Source: an uncultured Oscillospiraceae bacterium
Lineage (GTDB): Bacteria > Bacillota > Clostridia > Oscillospirales > Oscillospiraceae
Reading direction: 5' to 3'
Length of the DNA: 20,042 nt
NCBI GenBank assembly: GCA_947630345.1
Contig: CANRHF010000011.1
Coordinates: forward strand, 1 to 20,042
In this document: positions 1 to 6,818 of the stretch, piece after piece
Layout of the letters: each line of letters starts with the position of its first letter
Numbering within the stretch: the stretch's first letter is position 1
Notes under the pieces: generated by a model
Database searches by the model: none
What the model was told of the DNA's origin: nothing
The model's input: the letters and a program-made list of their open reading frames with translations, nothing else
Position numbers and translations under genes: made by a program

Positions 1-1468
1 CTGGACCCCGGCCTGGGGCCAGGACCGGATGATCAGCATGATCCGGGAGCGGGCGGACTGGTGCATCTCCCGGCAGCGCCGGTGGGGTCTGCCCATCCCC
101 GTGTTCTACTGCAAGGACTGCGGCAAGCCCGTCTGCACCGACGAGACCATCGACCACATCAGCGCCCTGTTTGGGGAGCATGGCTCCAACATCTGGTTTG
201 AGAAGGACGCCATGGAGCTGATTCCCCAGGGGCTCAAGTGCCCCCACTGCGGCGGGAAGAATTTCGACAAGGAGACCGACACCCTGGACGGCTGGTTCGA
301 CTCCGGCTCCACCCACTATGCCGCCCTGCGGCGCCGGATGCCCGAGATGTGGCCGGCGGATGTATACCTGGAGGGAGCGGATCAGTACCGGGGCTGGTTC
401 CAGTCCAGCCTGCTCACCAGCGTGGGCGCTCTGGGCCAGGGCGCGCCCTTTAAGCAGGTGCTGACCCACGGCTGGACCGTGGACGGCCAGGGCCGGGCCA
501 TGCACAAGTCCCTGGGCAACGGCATGGACCCCAACGACCAGATCAAGCAGTACGGCGCGGACATTGTCCGGCTCTGGGCCGGCTCCTCCGACTACCATGC
601 CGACGTCCGCTGCTCCGGGGAGATCTTCAAGCAGCTCAGTCAGAACTATCTGAAATTCCGGAACACCGCCCGGTACTGCCTGGGCAACCTCTCCGACTTT
701 ACCGCCGACTGCCTGGTGCCTCCGGAGAAGATGGACAGCCTGGACCGCTGGGCCCTGACCCGGCTGGACAGCCTGGTAAAGCAGTGCCGGAAGGCCTACC
801 TGGACTATGAATTTCACGCCGTGTCCCACGCCGTGAATGATTTCTGCGTGGTGGAGCTGTCCAGCTTCTACCTGGATATTTTGAAGGACCGGCTCTACTG
901 CGACGGCCGGGACAGCCTCCGCCGCCGCTCCGCCCAGACCGCCCTGTACTATATTCTGGACAGCCTGGCCAAGGTGTTCGCCCCCATCCTGCCCTTCACC
1001 TGCGACGAGATCTGGCAGTCCATGCCCCACCGCCCCGGGGACGACACCCGGAACATCCTTTTAAACCAGATGCCCGAGGACCTGGGGGCCTATCCCCTGG
1101 GCGCCGAGGAAATGGCCCGGTGGGACAAGGTCATCGCCCTGCGCCAGGAGGTCAACGGCGTGCTGGAGCGGGCCCGTGGGGACAAGCGGATCGGCAAGGC
1201 TCTGGAGGCCCATGTGAGCCTGTCTGCCCGGCCGGAGGAGCTGGAGGGCCTGGACCTTGCCCAGCTGTTCATCGTCTCCTCCTGCGCCTTTGAGGCGCCT
1301 ACCGAGGGGGCTGTTACCGGCGAAAGCGCCGTCTATCCCGGCCTGACCATTGGCGTCACCGAGGCCAAGGGGGAAAAGTGCCCCCGCTGCTGGAACTTCA
1401 CCACCACCCCGGACAGCCGGGGCCTGTGCCCCCGGTGCGCCGCCGTGATCGACGAGCTGGAGCTGTAA
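1..1468 (+). CDS. ileS: Isoleucine--tRNA ligase, C-terminal part (5' end outside window)
   Basis: This is the cytoplasmic class I enzyme that charges tRNA-Ile. The reading frame is open from base 2, so the gene begins before the window; about 488 residues are visible of a protein that is usually 900-1050 long. Visible parts are the end of the Rossmann catalytic domain (WCISRQRRWG, then DGWFDSGSTH), a KMSKS-loop variant reading AMHKSLGN, the helical anticodon-binding domain (from about DRWALTRLDSL), and a C-terminal zinc ribbon (CPRC...CPRC) just before the stop. Two internal CxxC motifs (CKDC, CPHC) lie in the catalytic half. The first KMSKS Lys is Ala and the Ser is His, but the second Lys is kept; from memory, AMHKS is seen in related clostridial enzymes. 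Any T-box leader would lie upstream, outside the window. Confidence 0.97.
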   Translation, partial: WTPAWGQDRMISMIRERADWCISRQRRWGLPIPVFYCKDCGKPVCTDETIDHISALFGEHGSNIWFEKDAMELIPQGLKCPHCGGKNFDKETDTLDGWFDSGSTHYAALRRRMPEMWPADVYLEGADQYRGWFQSSLLTSVGALGQGAPFKQVLTHGWTVDGQGRAMHKSLGNGMDPNDQIKQYGADIVRLWAGSSDYHADVRCSGEIFKQLSQNYLKFRNTARYCLGNLSDFTADCLVPPEKMDSLDRWALTRLDSLVKQCRKAYLDYEFHAVSHAVNDFCVVELSSFYLDILKDRLYCDGRDSLRRRSAQTALYYILDSLAKVFAPILPFTCDEIWQSMPHRPGDDTRNILLNQMPEDLGAYPLGAEEMARWDKVIALRQEVNGVLERARGDKRIGKALEAHVSLSARPEELEGLDLAQLFIVSSCAFEAPTEGAVTGESAVYPGLTIGVTEAKGEKCPRCWNFTTTPDSRGLCPRCAAVIDELEL

Positions 1469-1469
1469 A

Positions 1470-1559
1470 GTGCCCGATTTGGAGCGGATATGGCGCTATG
1501 AAGCGCTGCTGGCCGAGGATCAGGCCATTCAAAAAATGATCTCCCAGCTGTTTTTCTGA
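1470..1559 (+). CDS. Possible 29-residue peptide coupled to ileS
   Basis: A GTG codon lies one base after the ileS stop. A GGAG at 1459-1462, inside the last ileS codons, is 7 bases upstream of it, which is ideal spacing for coupled translation. The frame encodes a short, mostly helical peptide starting MPDLERIWRYEALL and ending in QLFF, and it stops directly before the terminator hairpin. I do not recognise a family. It could instead be a chance open frame in the 3' leader of the terminator. No database search was possible. Confidence 0.35.
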   Translation: MPDLERIWRYEALLAEDQAIQKMISQLFF

Positions 1560-1560
1560 C

Positions 1561-1598
1561 AATAATGGCTCCCTTTCCTGCGAAAGGGAGCCATTATT
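1561..1598. terminator. 17-bp perfect hairpin between convergent genes
   Basis: Arms at 1561-1577 and 1582-1598 pair perfectly around a CTGC loop. The base of the stem is AT-rich (AATAAT/ATTATT). No long T tract follows on either strand, but the position between the ends of ileS (+) and the GH25 gene (-) fits a shared terminator. Confidence 0.65.
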
Positions 1599-1627
1599 AT
1601 ATGCGAATTTCACTGGGACGGGGACCA

Positions 1628-2545
1628 TCAGGCGTTATCGCTGCTGCCCTCCGGCGGGAAGTACAGGTCTAAGTCCACGTCCCCCTCGATGCCGGGCACC
1701 TGCCCGGTGCAGGAGTACTGCCACAGCTGGAGCCGGTAGGGATAGGTCATCCGCTCGGTGTACATGGCCAGCCAGAATCCGAAATCCTTCAACTCCGACA
1801 GGTTCAGCAGATCCCGGGCCTGGTTCTGGTTGAAGTAGAACACCGGCTGATACCCCTTGGCTTCCACCAGCTCGCAGAAGATGCGGGTGCAGTCCGTCAG
1901 CTCTTCCCGGGTCAGGTGGCTTGCCCGGGAGGAGTCCCCCATGTACTCCCAGTCGAAGACTACGGGCATCTCCACCTCCCAGTCCCGGATGGCGTCCAGA
2001 AGCATCACGGCCTCGTCAGTGGCCTCCTGGGTGGTGATGGCCTGGGAGAAGAAGTAAGCGCCCACCTTGAGTCCGGCCTCCCGGGCCTCCTGGTAATGCT
2101 GCTGGGCCATGTCGTCCAGATACAGCTCCCCGCTGGAATAGGTGCGGTAGCCCACCCGGATAATGACGAACTCCACCCCAGCCTCCTTCACGGCGTTCCA
2201 GTCGGTGACGGTCTGAAACTCGGAGATGTCAATGCCCAGCACGCTTTCCCCGGCGGTGCAGGTCAGGTAGCCGTCCCGGTATACGAAGTCCAGGGGGCCG
2301 TAGGGGTTGCTCTCCGGCGGGGGCAGGGTGGGCTCGGTGGGAGCCTCGGTGGTGGTCTGGGTTTCTTCGGTGACGGTCGGCTCGCTGGAGGGGGCCTGGG
2401 GCGGAGCATCCACATCCAGGGCGGAGAACAGCACCAGGGCCGTCACCACCAGCGCCAGGACGATGGCCGCCACCGCCAGAATCAGCTCGATCTTTCTTTT
2501 CCGCCTGACCGGCGTCGTGGTACGTTTTTCGGTAAAAGTGGGCAT
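1628..2545 (-). CDS. Membrane-anchored GH25 (lysozyme-like) muramidase
   Basis: Glycoside hydrolase family 25 enzymes cleave the MurNAc-GlcNAc bond of peptidoglycan. The 305-residue protein has a basic N-terminus (RRKRK, about residues 14-18), one transmembrane helix at about 19-42, a Thr/Pro/Glu-rich linker to about 85, and a GH25 domain from about 100 to the end. Visible family motifs are GIDISEFQ near the domain start, the Asp-x-Glu catalytic pair in VVFDWEYM, and LWQYS before the final strand. The enzyme is therefore probably tethered outside the membrane through an uncleaved N-terminal anchor. I chose the ATG at 2545 (GGAGG 5 bases upstream) over an in-frame TTG at 2557. The gene is monocistronic, with its own promoter and a convergent hairpin after it. 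Cell wall turnover is the likely role (inference). Confidence 0.93.
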   Translation of the reverse strand: MPTFTEKRTTTPVRRKRKIELILAVAAIVLALVVTALVLFSALDVDAPPQAPSSEPTVTEETQTTTEAPTEPTLPPPESNPYGPLDFVYRDGYLTCTAGESVLGIDISEFQTVTDWNAVKEAGVEFVIIRVGYRTYSSGELYLDDMAQQHYQEAREAGLKVGAYFFSQAITTQEATDEAVMLLDAIRDWEVEMPVVFDWEYMGDSSRASHLTREELTDCTRIFCELVEAKGYQPVFYFNQNQARDLLNLSELKDFGFWLAMYTERMTYPYRLQLWQYSCTGQVPGIEGDVDLDLYFPPEGSSDNA

Positions 2546-2598
2546 GGGAACCTCCAATGGGATTCGACAAAATATCCTTTTTGTCCTGCTTTTTCCCC

Positions 2599-2627
2599 AT
2601 TATACCACACCGCCGCCGCTATGGCAA
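2599..2627 (-). promoter_or_regulatory. Sigma-A promoter of the GH25 gene
   Basis: On the minus strand, -35 TTGCCA (2622-2627) and -10 TATAAT (2599-2604) are separated by 17 bases. It lies about 55 bases before the GH25 start codon. Confidence 0.8.
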
Positions 2628-2682
2628 GTGCATTTTCGGGGAGAAGAACGAACGGTAGGTAGGCCCCGAAATTTTGTGAAGG

Positions 2683-2722
2683 AAATAAAAATCGGCAAGT
2701 CTTTTGCAAGTCTTGCCGATTT
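2683..2722 (-). terminator. Rho-independent terminator reading leftward
   Basis: An 11-bp stem (2689-2699 with 2712-2722, core ATCGGCAAG/CTTGCCGAT) is followed on the minus strand by TTATTT. It lies just outside the inverted-repeat element and would stop leftward transcripts from the IS remnant before they reach the GH25 promoter. Confidence 0.6.
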
Positions 2723-2731
2723 GCAGCATTA

Positions 2732-2759
2732 AATTCAATCGTCCCCGAAGGGGACACCA
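2732..2759. repeat. Left copy of a 28-bp inverted repeat
   Basis: This copy matches the reverse complement of 3061-3088 at 27 of 28 positions. Each copy contains its own small palindrome (GTCCCC-GAA-GGGGAC here). The pair bounds a 357-bp segment and probably marks the ends of a small non-coding mobile element, interrupted later by the IS3 remnant. Confidence 0.75.
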
Positions 2760-2775
2760 ACTTGGCTTGGAAACT

Positions 2776-2983
2776 TGTCAAGTATGGTGGACACTTAAAA
2801 GAGTGAAAAACTCATTAGGGGCGAGGTAAGCGATGCTGGAATGGAGCCTGGAGGAATTGTAATACAGCTCAATGTATTTTACGATCTTCCTGGACGCGTC
2901 CTCGTAGGTGTACTGGGTCAGAGGACCCAGCTCCGTTTCCTATCTTATCATTCACTCTCCGTCGTGTCCACTTTTACTATACA
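2776..2983 (-). mobile_element. Internally deleted IS3-family element (208 bp)
   Basis: The segment starts with TG and ends with CA, as IS3-family elements do. The imperfect terminal repeats share TGGACAC then GAGTGAA (2788-2794 and 2801-2807; 2964-2970 and 2951-2957 in reverse), with further matches out to 2776 and 2983. The 3-bp sequence ACT flanks both ends (2773-2775 and 2984-2986), consistent with a target-site duplication. Only the last ~54 codons of the transposase remain, so it cannot move by itself, but its ends could be mobilised in trans. The two ends and the transposase tail were identified independently and agree. Confidence 0.75.
2778..2939 (-). pseudogene. 3' remnant of IS3-family transposase OrfB
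   Basis: The minus-strand frame translates to the C-terminus of an IS3-type integrase-core transposase. It contains KIVKYIELYYN followed by SRLHSSIAYLAPNEF, matching the conserved tail pattern YI-x-YN-x-R-x-HS-x-GYLSP-x-EF. An in-frame TAG at 2940-2942 and the missing upstream gene show that it is a fragment. The stop codon falls inside the terminal inverted repeat, as is common in this family. The DDE catalytic residues other than those in this tail are gone. Confidence 0.8.
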
Positions 2984-3060
2984 ACTTTCACTTTCCTACT
3001 ATTAACTTTTCACTCTTCACTTCATACGATGGTGCCGATTTTTGAGAGGTAATAAGTAAG

Positions 3061-3088
3061 TGGTGTCCCCTCCGGGGACGATTGAATT
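3061..3088. repeat. Right copy of the 28-bp inverted repeat
   Basis: Reverse-complement partner of 2732-2759 with one mismatch at the centre of the internal palindrome (GTCCCC-TCC-GGGGAC here). Between this copy and the IS end at 2983 lies an AT-rich, polypyrimidine stretch with several TTTCAC/TTCACT words and no reading frame I can support. Confidence 0.75.
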
Positions 3089-3155
3089 GAAGTCCGCGGG
3101 AGGTCAAGTCTCTCCACCAGAATGCCGAAAAAATCTTTTTATAATTTTCAGACAG

Positions 3156-3191
3156 AAAGCAGGCCTTTTTCATTGAAAAATGGCCTGCTTT
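3156..3191. other. 10-bp hairpin overlapping the GNAT promoter
   Basis: Arms AAAGCAGGCC (3156-3165) and GGCCTGCTTT (3182-3191) flank a T/A-rich middle that can also partly pair. The -35 box of the downstream gene lies between the arms. It may be an operator-like palindrome or the old terminator of a lost gene; no clear T tract follows. Confidence 0.45.
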
Positions 3192-3202
3192 CATGCTATA
3201 AT
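3173..3202 (+). promoter_or_regulatory. Promoter of the GNAT gene
   Basis: TTGAAA (3173-3178), an 18-base spacer and an extended -10, TGCTATAAT, with TATAAT at 3197-3202. The start codon follows about 42 bases later. Confidence 0.75.
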
Positions 3203-3244
3203 AAAACTATAAAATGAAACTTTGCGCAAGAAAAGAGGCTCTCT

Positions 3245-4033
3245 ATGCGCTTTACTAATAAGGATATTCTGAATATCGCCATGCGGCAGTCCGCCATCGA
3301 CGCGAACTGCCGGGCGGAAGACTTTTTAAAAGCGGAAAATGTTGTGGTCCCGTCCGCCGTCCATTCGGAGGCGAGAAAATATCTGTCCCTCCCCTTTGAC
3401 TGCAATTTGATTTCCTACGGAAATAATATCGTCGCCTCGATAAACGAAAAATACCGCTCCATCGTGAGCGACTATATTAACCGCTTCCCGGCCGAGCATT
3501 GTTTTGAAACTCCAAATTTGCACGTCCTGAACGACGAGCTGCAAAAGGACGGCTTGTGCGTTTGCTTTATGGCGGAATACTTTTTGCCCGACCTGCGGGA
3601 ATTAAAGTCCTTGGACTGCCCATATAAGACGAAGCTGCTGCGTCCCGCGGATTTTGCCCCGCTTTACACGCCTCAGTGGAGCAATGCCCTGTGTAAGGCG
3701 CGAAAAGAACTGGACGTTTTAGGCGTCGGCGCATATGACGGCGAATCGCTTGTCGGCTTGGCGGCCTGCTCCGCCGACTGCGAATGGATGTGGCAGATCG
3801 GCATCGACGTGCTGCCTGCCTACCGCCATCAGGGCGTCGCCTCCGCGCTGACCAGTCGTTTGGCGCTTGAGATCCTGGAACGTGACAAAATCCCGTTTTA
3901 CTGCGCCGCGTGGTCGAACATCCGATCCGTGCGCAACGCCATTAAAAGCGGTTTTCGGCCGGCATGGGTCGAAACGACCGCCAAGAGCGGTAGTTTTGTT
4001 GAGGAACTGATCGGGCAATATTCACGGCCGTGA
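3245..4033 (+). CDS. GNAT-family N-acetyltransferase
   Basis: The 262-residue protein has a GNAT fold in its C-terminal half. Motif A, which binds the acetyl-CoA pyrophosphate, reads IDVLPAYRHQGVASAL (about residues 184-199), followed by a typical helix and the CAAWSNIRSVRNAIKSGF segment of motif B. The N-terminal half (about 1-130) has no motif I recognise, but I remember similar full-length proteins in Clostridia. The substrate is unknown. ATG at 3245 has AGAGG 6 bases upstream. The gene has its own promoter and no clear terminator before ychF. Its codons are visibly richer in A/T at third positions than those of the neighbours, and it lies next to a mobile remnant, so acquisition by transfer is plausible (inference). 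Confidence 0.88.
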   Translation: MRFTNKDILNIAMRQSAIDANCRAEDFLKAENVVVPSAVHSEARKYLSLPFDCNLISYGNNIVASINEKYRSIVSDYINRFPAEHCFETPNLHVLNDELQKDGLCVCFMAEYFLPDLRELKSLDCPYKTKLLRPADFAPLYTPQWSNALCKARKELDVLGVGAYDGESLVGLAACSADCEWMWQIGIDVLPAYRHQGVASALTSRLALEILERDKIPFYCAAWSNIRSVRNAIKSGFRPAWVETTAKSGSFVEELIGQYSRP

Positions 4034-4081
4034 AGGCTGGGCCAAAAGGCGCGCAAATGCGGGTTCTTTCCAGCGGAGTTA

Positions 4082-4110
4082 TTGAAATCTTTCCCGGACT
4101 GTGGTAGAAT
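4082..4110 (+). promoter_or_regulatory. Promoter of the ychF operon
   Basis: TTGAAA (4082-4087), 17-base spacer, extended -10 TGGTAGAAT with TAGAAT at 4105-4110. AAGGAG follows at 4118-4123, before the ychF start. Confidence 0.8.
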
Positions 4111-4132
4111 TTAGAAAAAGGAGTTGATTTTT

Positions 4133-5230
4133 ATGAAGCTCGGCATCGTGGGCCTGCCCAATGTGGGCAAGTCCACCCTGTTCAACGCCATTACCAGCGC
4201 CGGCGTCCCGGCGGACAACTATGCCTTCTGCACCATCGACCCCAACGTGGGCACCGTCAGCGTGCCCGATGGGCGGCTCACCTGGCTGTCGGATTTCTAT
4301 AAGCCCAAGAAGACCACCCCCGCCGTGGTGGAATTTGTGGACATCGCGGGGCTGGTGAAGGGCGCCTCCAAGGGCGAGGGCCTGGGCAACAAATTCCTGA
4401 GCAACATCCGCACCACCGACGCCATCGTTCATGTGGTCCGGTGTTTTGACGATTCCAACGTCACCCATGTGGAGGGAACCACCGATCCCCTGCGGGACAT
4501 TGACATCATCAATCTGGAACTGGTGATGGCCGACATTGAAATGGTGGAGCGCCGGGTGGACAAGTGCCAGAAGGCCGCCAAGGGCGGGGACAAGCGCTTT
4601 CTCCGAGAGGCGGAGGTCTTTTCCCGGCTCCTGGCCCATCTGAACGAGGGCAAGCTGGCCCGGACCTTCGAGGGCAGCGAGGACGAGCTGGCCCTTATCG
4701 CCACCTCCGACCTGCTGACGTTGAAAAAGACCATCTATGTGGCCAACATGGACGAAAACCAGTGGGCCCAGCCGGAAAACAGCGAATATTACCGCCAGGT
4801 CAAGGCCCTGGCCGACGGCGAAGGCAGTCAGGTGATCCCCATCTGCGCCAAGCTGGAGGCGGACATCGCCGAGCTGGACGACCCGGAGGAGCGGGCCATG
4901 TTCATGGAGGAGCTGGGGGTGGCCGAGTCCGGTCTGGACCGGCTGATCCGCAGCAGCTACGCCCTGCTGGGGCTGATCTCCTTCCTCACCGCCGGGGCCG
5001 ACGAGTGCCGGGCCTGGACCATCCGCCGGGGCACCAAGGCCCCCCAGGCCGCCGGCAAGATCCACACCGACTTTGAGCGGGGCTTCATCCGGGCGGAGGT
5101 CATCGCCTTCGAGGATCTGAAGGCCGCCGGCTCCTTGGCAGCCGCCAAAGCCAAGGGCCAGGTCCGCAGCGAGGGCAAGGAGTACGAAATGAAGGACGGG
5201 GACGTGGTCAACTTCCTGTTCAATGTGTGA
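4133..5230 (+). CDS. ychF: Redox-sensitive ribosome-associated ATPase YchF (OLA1 family)
   Basis: YchF is a soluble Obg-related P-loop NTPase that binds ribosomes and prefers ATP. The 365-residue length is normal for the family. Residues 1-10 run into the Walker A motif GLPNVGKST; FVDIAGLVKGASKGEGLGN is the G3/switch region; the G4 position reads NMDE instead of NKxD, the change linked to ATP preference in this family. A coiled-coil insert lies mid-protein, and a C-terminal TGS domain carries the conserved ECRAW and GKIHTDFERGFIRAEV segments. ATG 4133 is chosen because AAGGAG is 9 bases upstream; a TTG at 4124 is the only earlier in-frame option. It leads an operon with the DUF2284 gene 13 bases after its stop. 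Confidence 0.97.
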   Translation: MKLGIVGLPNVGKSTLFNAITSAGVPADNYAFCTIDPNVGTVSVPDGRLTWLSDFYKPKKTTPAVVEFVDIAGLVKGASKGEGLGNKFLSNIRTTDAIVHVVRCFDDSNVTHVEGTTDPLRDIDIINLELVMADIEMVERRVDKCQKAAKGGDKRFLREAEVFSRLLAHLNEGKLARTFEGSEDELALIATSDLLTLKKTIYVANMDENQWAQPENSEYYRQVKALADGEGSQVIPICAKLEADIAELDDPEERAMFMEELGVAESGLDRLIRSSYALLGLISFLTAGADECRAWTIRRGTKAPQAAGKIHTDFERGFIRAEVIAFEDLKAAGSLAAAKAKGQVRSEGKEYEMKDGDVVNFLFNV

Positions 5231-5243
5231 GCGGGGGAACACT

Positions 5244-5783
5244 ATGACAAATGAGGAACTGATCCGCGCCGCCGAGGACGCCGGCTTCGCCGGGGCGGCG
5301 GTGGTAGAAACAAAAGACATTCCCTTTGACTTCTCCTTCCGGCAGTACTGCGCCGAAAATCTATGCGGCCAGTACGCCATCAACTACTGCTGCCCCCCGG
5401 ACTGCGGCACCCCGGAGGAGATGCGGGAGAAAATATTGGCCCATCCCCGGGCCTTGGTGCTGCAAACCATCTGGGAGATCTCCGACTACTCCGACAAGGC
5501 CGCCACCAAGCAGGCCAAAGCCGGGCACAACCGGGCCAGCATTCAGCTGGTGAAGGCCCTCCGGGAGGGCGGCTGCGACGGCTTCTTGGTTGGGGCCAGC
5601 GGATGCGCGTTGTGCAGCCCCTGCGTCCTGCCCAAGGGGGAGCCCTGCCGGTTCCCCGCGTACCGATACTCCTGTATGTCCGCCTACTGCGTTTTTGTGA
5701 AAAAGCTGGCGGATCAGTGCGGTCTGGAATACGACTGTGGGCCGGGGCTGCTGGCCTTTTTCGGAATGTACGTCTGCGACTGA
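5244..5783 (+). CDS. DUF2284 Cys-rich putative metal-binding protein
   Basis: A 179-residue soluble protein with many cysteines in two clusters: an N-terminal one (YCAENLCG then YCCPPDCGTPEEM) and a C-terminal one (GASGCALCSPCVLPKGEPC, YSCMSAYCVF, then CGLEYDCG). This pattern fits the DUF2284 family, which is predicted to bind metal, possibly an Fe-S cluster, but has no settled function that I know of. I chose ATG 5244 because GGGGGA lies 5 bases upstream. An ATG at 5223 overlapping the ychF stop would add seven residues without a good ribosome site. It is co-transcribed with ychF. Confidence 0.88.
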   Translation: MTNEELIRAAEDAGFAGAAVVETKDIPFDFSFRQYCAENLCGQYAINYCCPPDCGTPEEMREKILAHPRALVLQTIWEISDYSDKAATKQAKAGHNRASIQLVKALREGGCDGFLVGASGCALCSPCVLPKGEPCRFPAYRYSCMSAYCVFVKKLADQCGLEYDCGPGLLAFFGMYVCD

Positions 5784-5808
5784 TATTGGTTTTACGGAGA
5801 GATAGAGA

Positions 5809-6768
5809 ATGAAACGGATGTGGCTGCTGGCTGCCCTATGCCTGATCCCACTGGTGGGGTGCTACCGACAAACTTACATTTCCCTACCCCTGCCGCCGGA
5901 TCCGGAAATCACCGCCGCCACCTCAGATCTGGAAACGGACGCCTCTTACGCCGCCGAGGGAACCGCCGCGGCCGCGGCGGACACTGTTGAAACTGCCGTA
6001 CCGACCCAGCCGGTGGGCACCGCGTCCCCGGAGGCCCAGCCCTCCGCCGTAACAGAAACCACGGAAACGGGCGGGGAGCCCTCTGGCGAACCCACTGCCG
6101 GAGGTCCCAGCGGGGATGTTCCCGAAGCCTCCGTCCCAAGCGTCACGGGAACCGGATCCGGAGACTCTGATAGATCCCGTAGCGAGGAATCCAAGCCCAC
6201 AGCGCCCACGGCAACCAGTCCGCCTCCCACCGCGCCGTCCACACCACCGGTCACAGCTCCACCGCCGATCACGGACCCACCACCAGTCACAGACCCGCCA
6301 CCAGTCACAGACCCGCCGCCAGTCACAGACCCGCCGCCGGTCACGGACCCGCCGCCGGTCACGGACCCGCCGCCGGTCACGGACCCGCCGCCGGCCACAG
6401 AGGCGCCCAGCGTTCCGCCTGCCGGCGGTAACAGCGTCACCGCCGAGTTCGTGCTGGCGCTGATCAATCAGGCCCGAGCTAACGCTGGGCTTTCCCCGCT
6501 GGGTTCTGATGGAGCCCTGGCCGGGCTGGGCGGGAGCTGGGACGGCAGCGGCACCCTGCTGGAATATCTGCTTGCCAATGGCTATGACTGCTCCACCGCC
6601 GGTAAAGAGGGTTTCTCCGTCACCGACGACGCCTACGCCGCCGAATTGCTGGAAGAGTGGATTCTCTCCAGCGGCGGAAGTTTTCTGTCTCCCACCTACA
6701 CCCGGGCCGGAGTGGATCTCTGGCACGACGGAAACTACATTCTCATCGCGCTCTATTACGCGGGATAA
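5809..6768 (+). CDS. Secreted lipoprotein with PPPVTD repeats and a degenerate CAP-like domain
   Basis: The 319-residue protein starts with a lipoprotein signal (MKRMWLLAALCLIPLVGC, lipobox LVGC, Cys18). Residues ~30-145 are Thr/Ala/Pro/Glu-rich low complexity; residues 151-198 are eight hexapeptides of PPPVTD type; residues ~205-319 resemble a CAP/SCP (PR-1) domain, opening with FVALINQAR-like sequence (VLALINQARANAGLSPL) and ending in AGVDLWHDGNYILIALYYA. The domain is shorter than a usual CAP domain, and the region where GHR normally sits reads GGSF, so the cavity histidine appears to be missing. The likely layout is a surface-tethered rod carrying a small binding domain. GGAGAG lies 7 bases before ATG 5809. 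It is the last gene of the ychF operon, before a strong terminator. Confidence 0.82.
   Translation: MKRMWLLAALCLIPLVGCYRQTYISLPLPPDPEITAATSDLETDASYAAEGTAAAAADTVETAVPTQPVGTASPEAQPSAVTETTETGGEPSGEPTAGGPSGDVPEASVPSVTGTGSGDSDRSRSEESKPTAPTATSPPPTAPSTPPVTAPPPITDPPPVTDPPPVTDPPPVTDPPPVTDPPPVTDPPPVTDPPPATEAPSVPPAGGNSVTAEFVLALINQARANAGLSPLGSDGALAGLGGSWDGSGTLLEYLLANGYDCSTAGKEGFSVTDDAYAAELLEEWILSSGGSFLSPTYTRAGVDLWHDGNYILIALYYAG
6259..6402 (+). repeat. Eight tandem 18-bp units encoding PPP(V/I/A)T(D/E)
   Basis: In-frame tandem array: one PPPITD unit, six PPPVTD units and one PPPATE unit. The first VTD copies use CCA and CACAGA. Going downstream the Pro codons change stepwise to CCG, and the last three VTD units are identical at base level, as expected from recent duplication by slippage or unequal exchange. 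Confidence 0.95.
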
Positions 6769-6769
6769 A

Positions 6770-6807
6770 GCAAGGCGTCCCCTTTGGAGGACGCCTTGCC
6801 ATTTTTG
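6770..6807. terminator. Bidirectional rho-independent terminator
   Basis: 11-bp stem GCAAGGCGTCC (6770-6780) with its complement (6789-6799), followed on the plus strand by CATTTTTG and on the minus strand by TTTAT. It separates the converging lipoprotein and DinB-fold genes. Confidence 0.9.
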
Positions 6808-6818
6808 TGAGAGCGCAT

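Noticed and set aside
2732..3088. The two GTCCCC...GGGGAC repeats with ATTGAA, which resemble pieces of CRISPR repeats.
   Set aside because: There are only two copies, in inverted orientation and 300 bases apart, with no regular spacers and no cas genes in the window.
3091..3119. T-arm-like sequence ending in CCA (GGAGG - 7 bases - TCTCC then ACCA), like a tRNA or tmRNA 3' end.
   Set aside because: A real tRNA needs seven acceptor bases between the T-stem and CCA, and no matching acceptor, D-arm or anticodon arm lies upstream. At most it is a scrap of an integration site.
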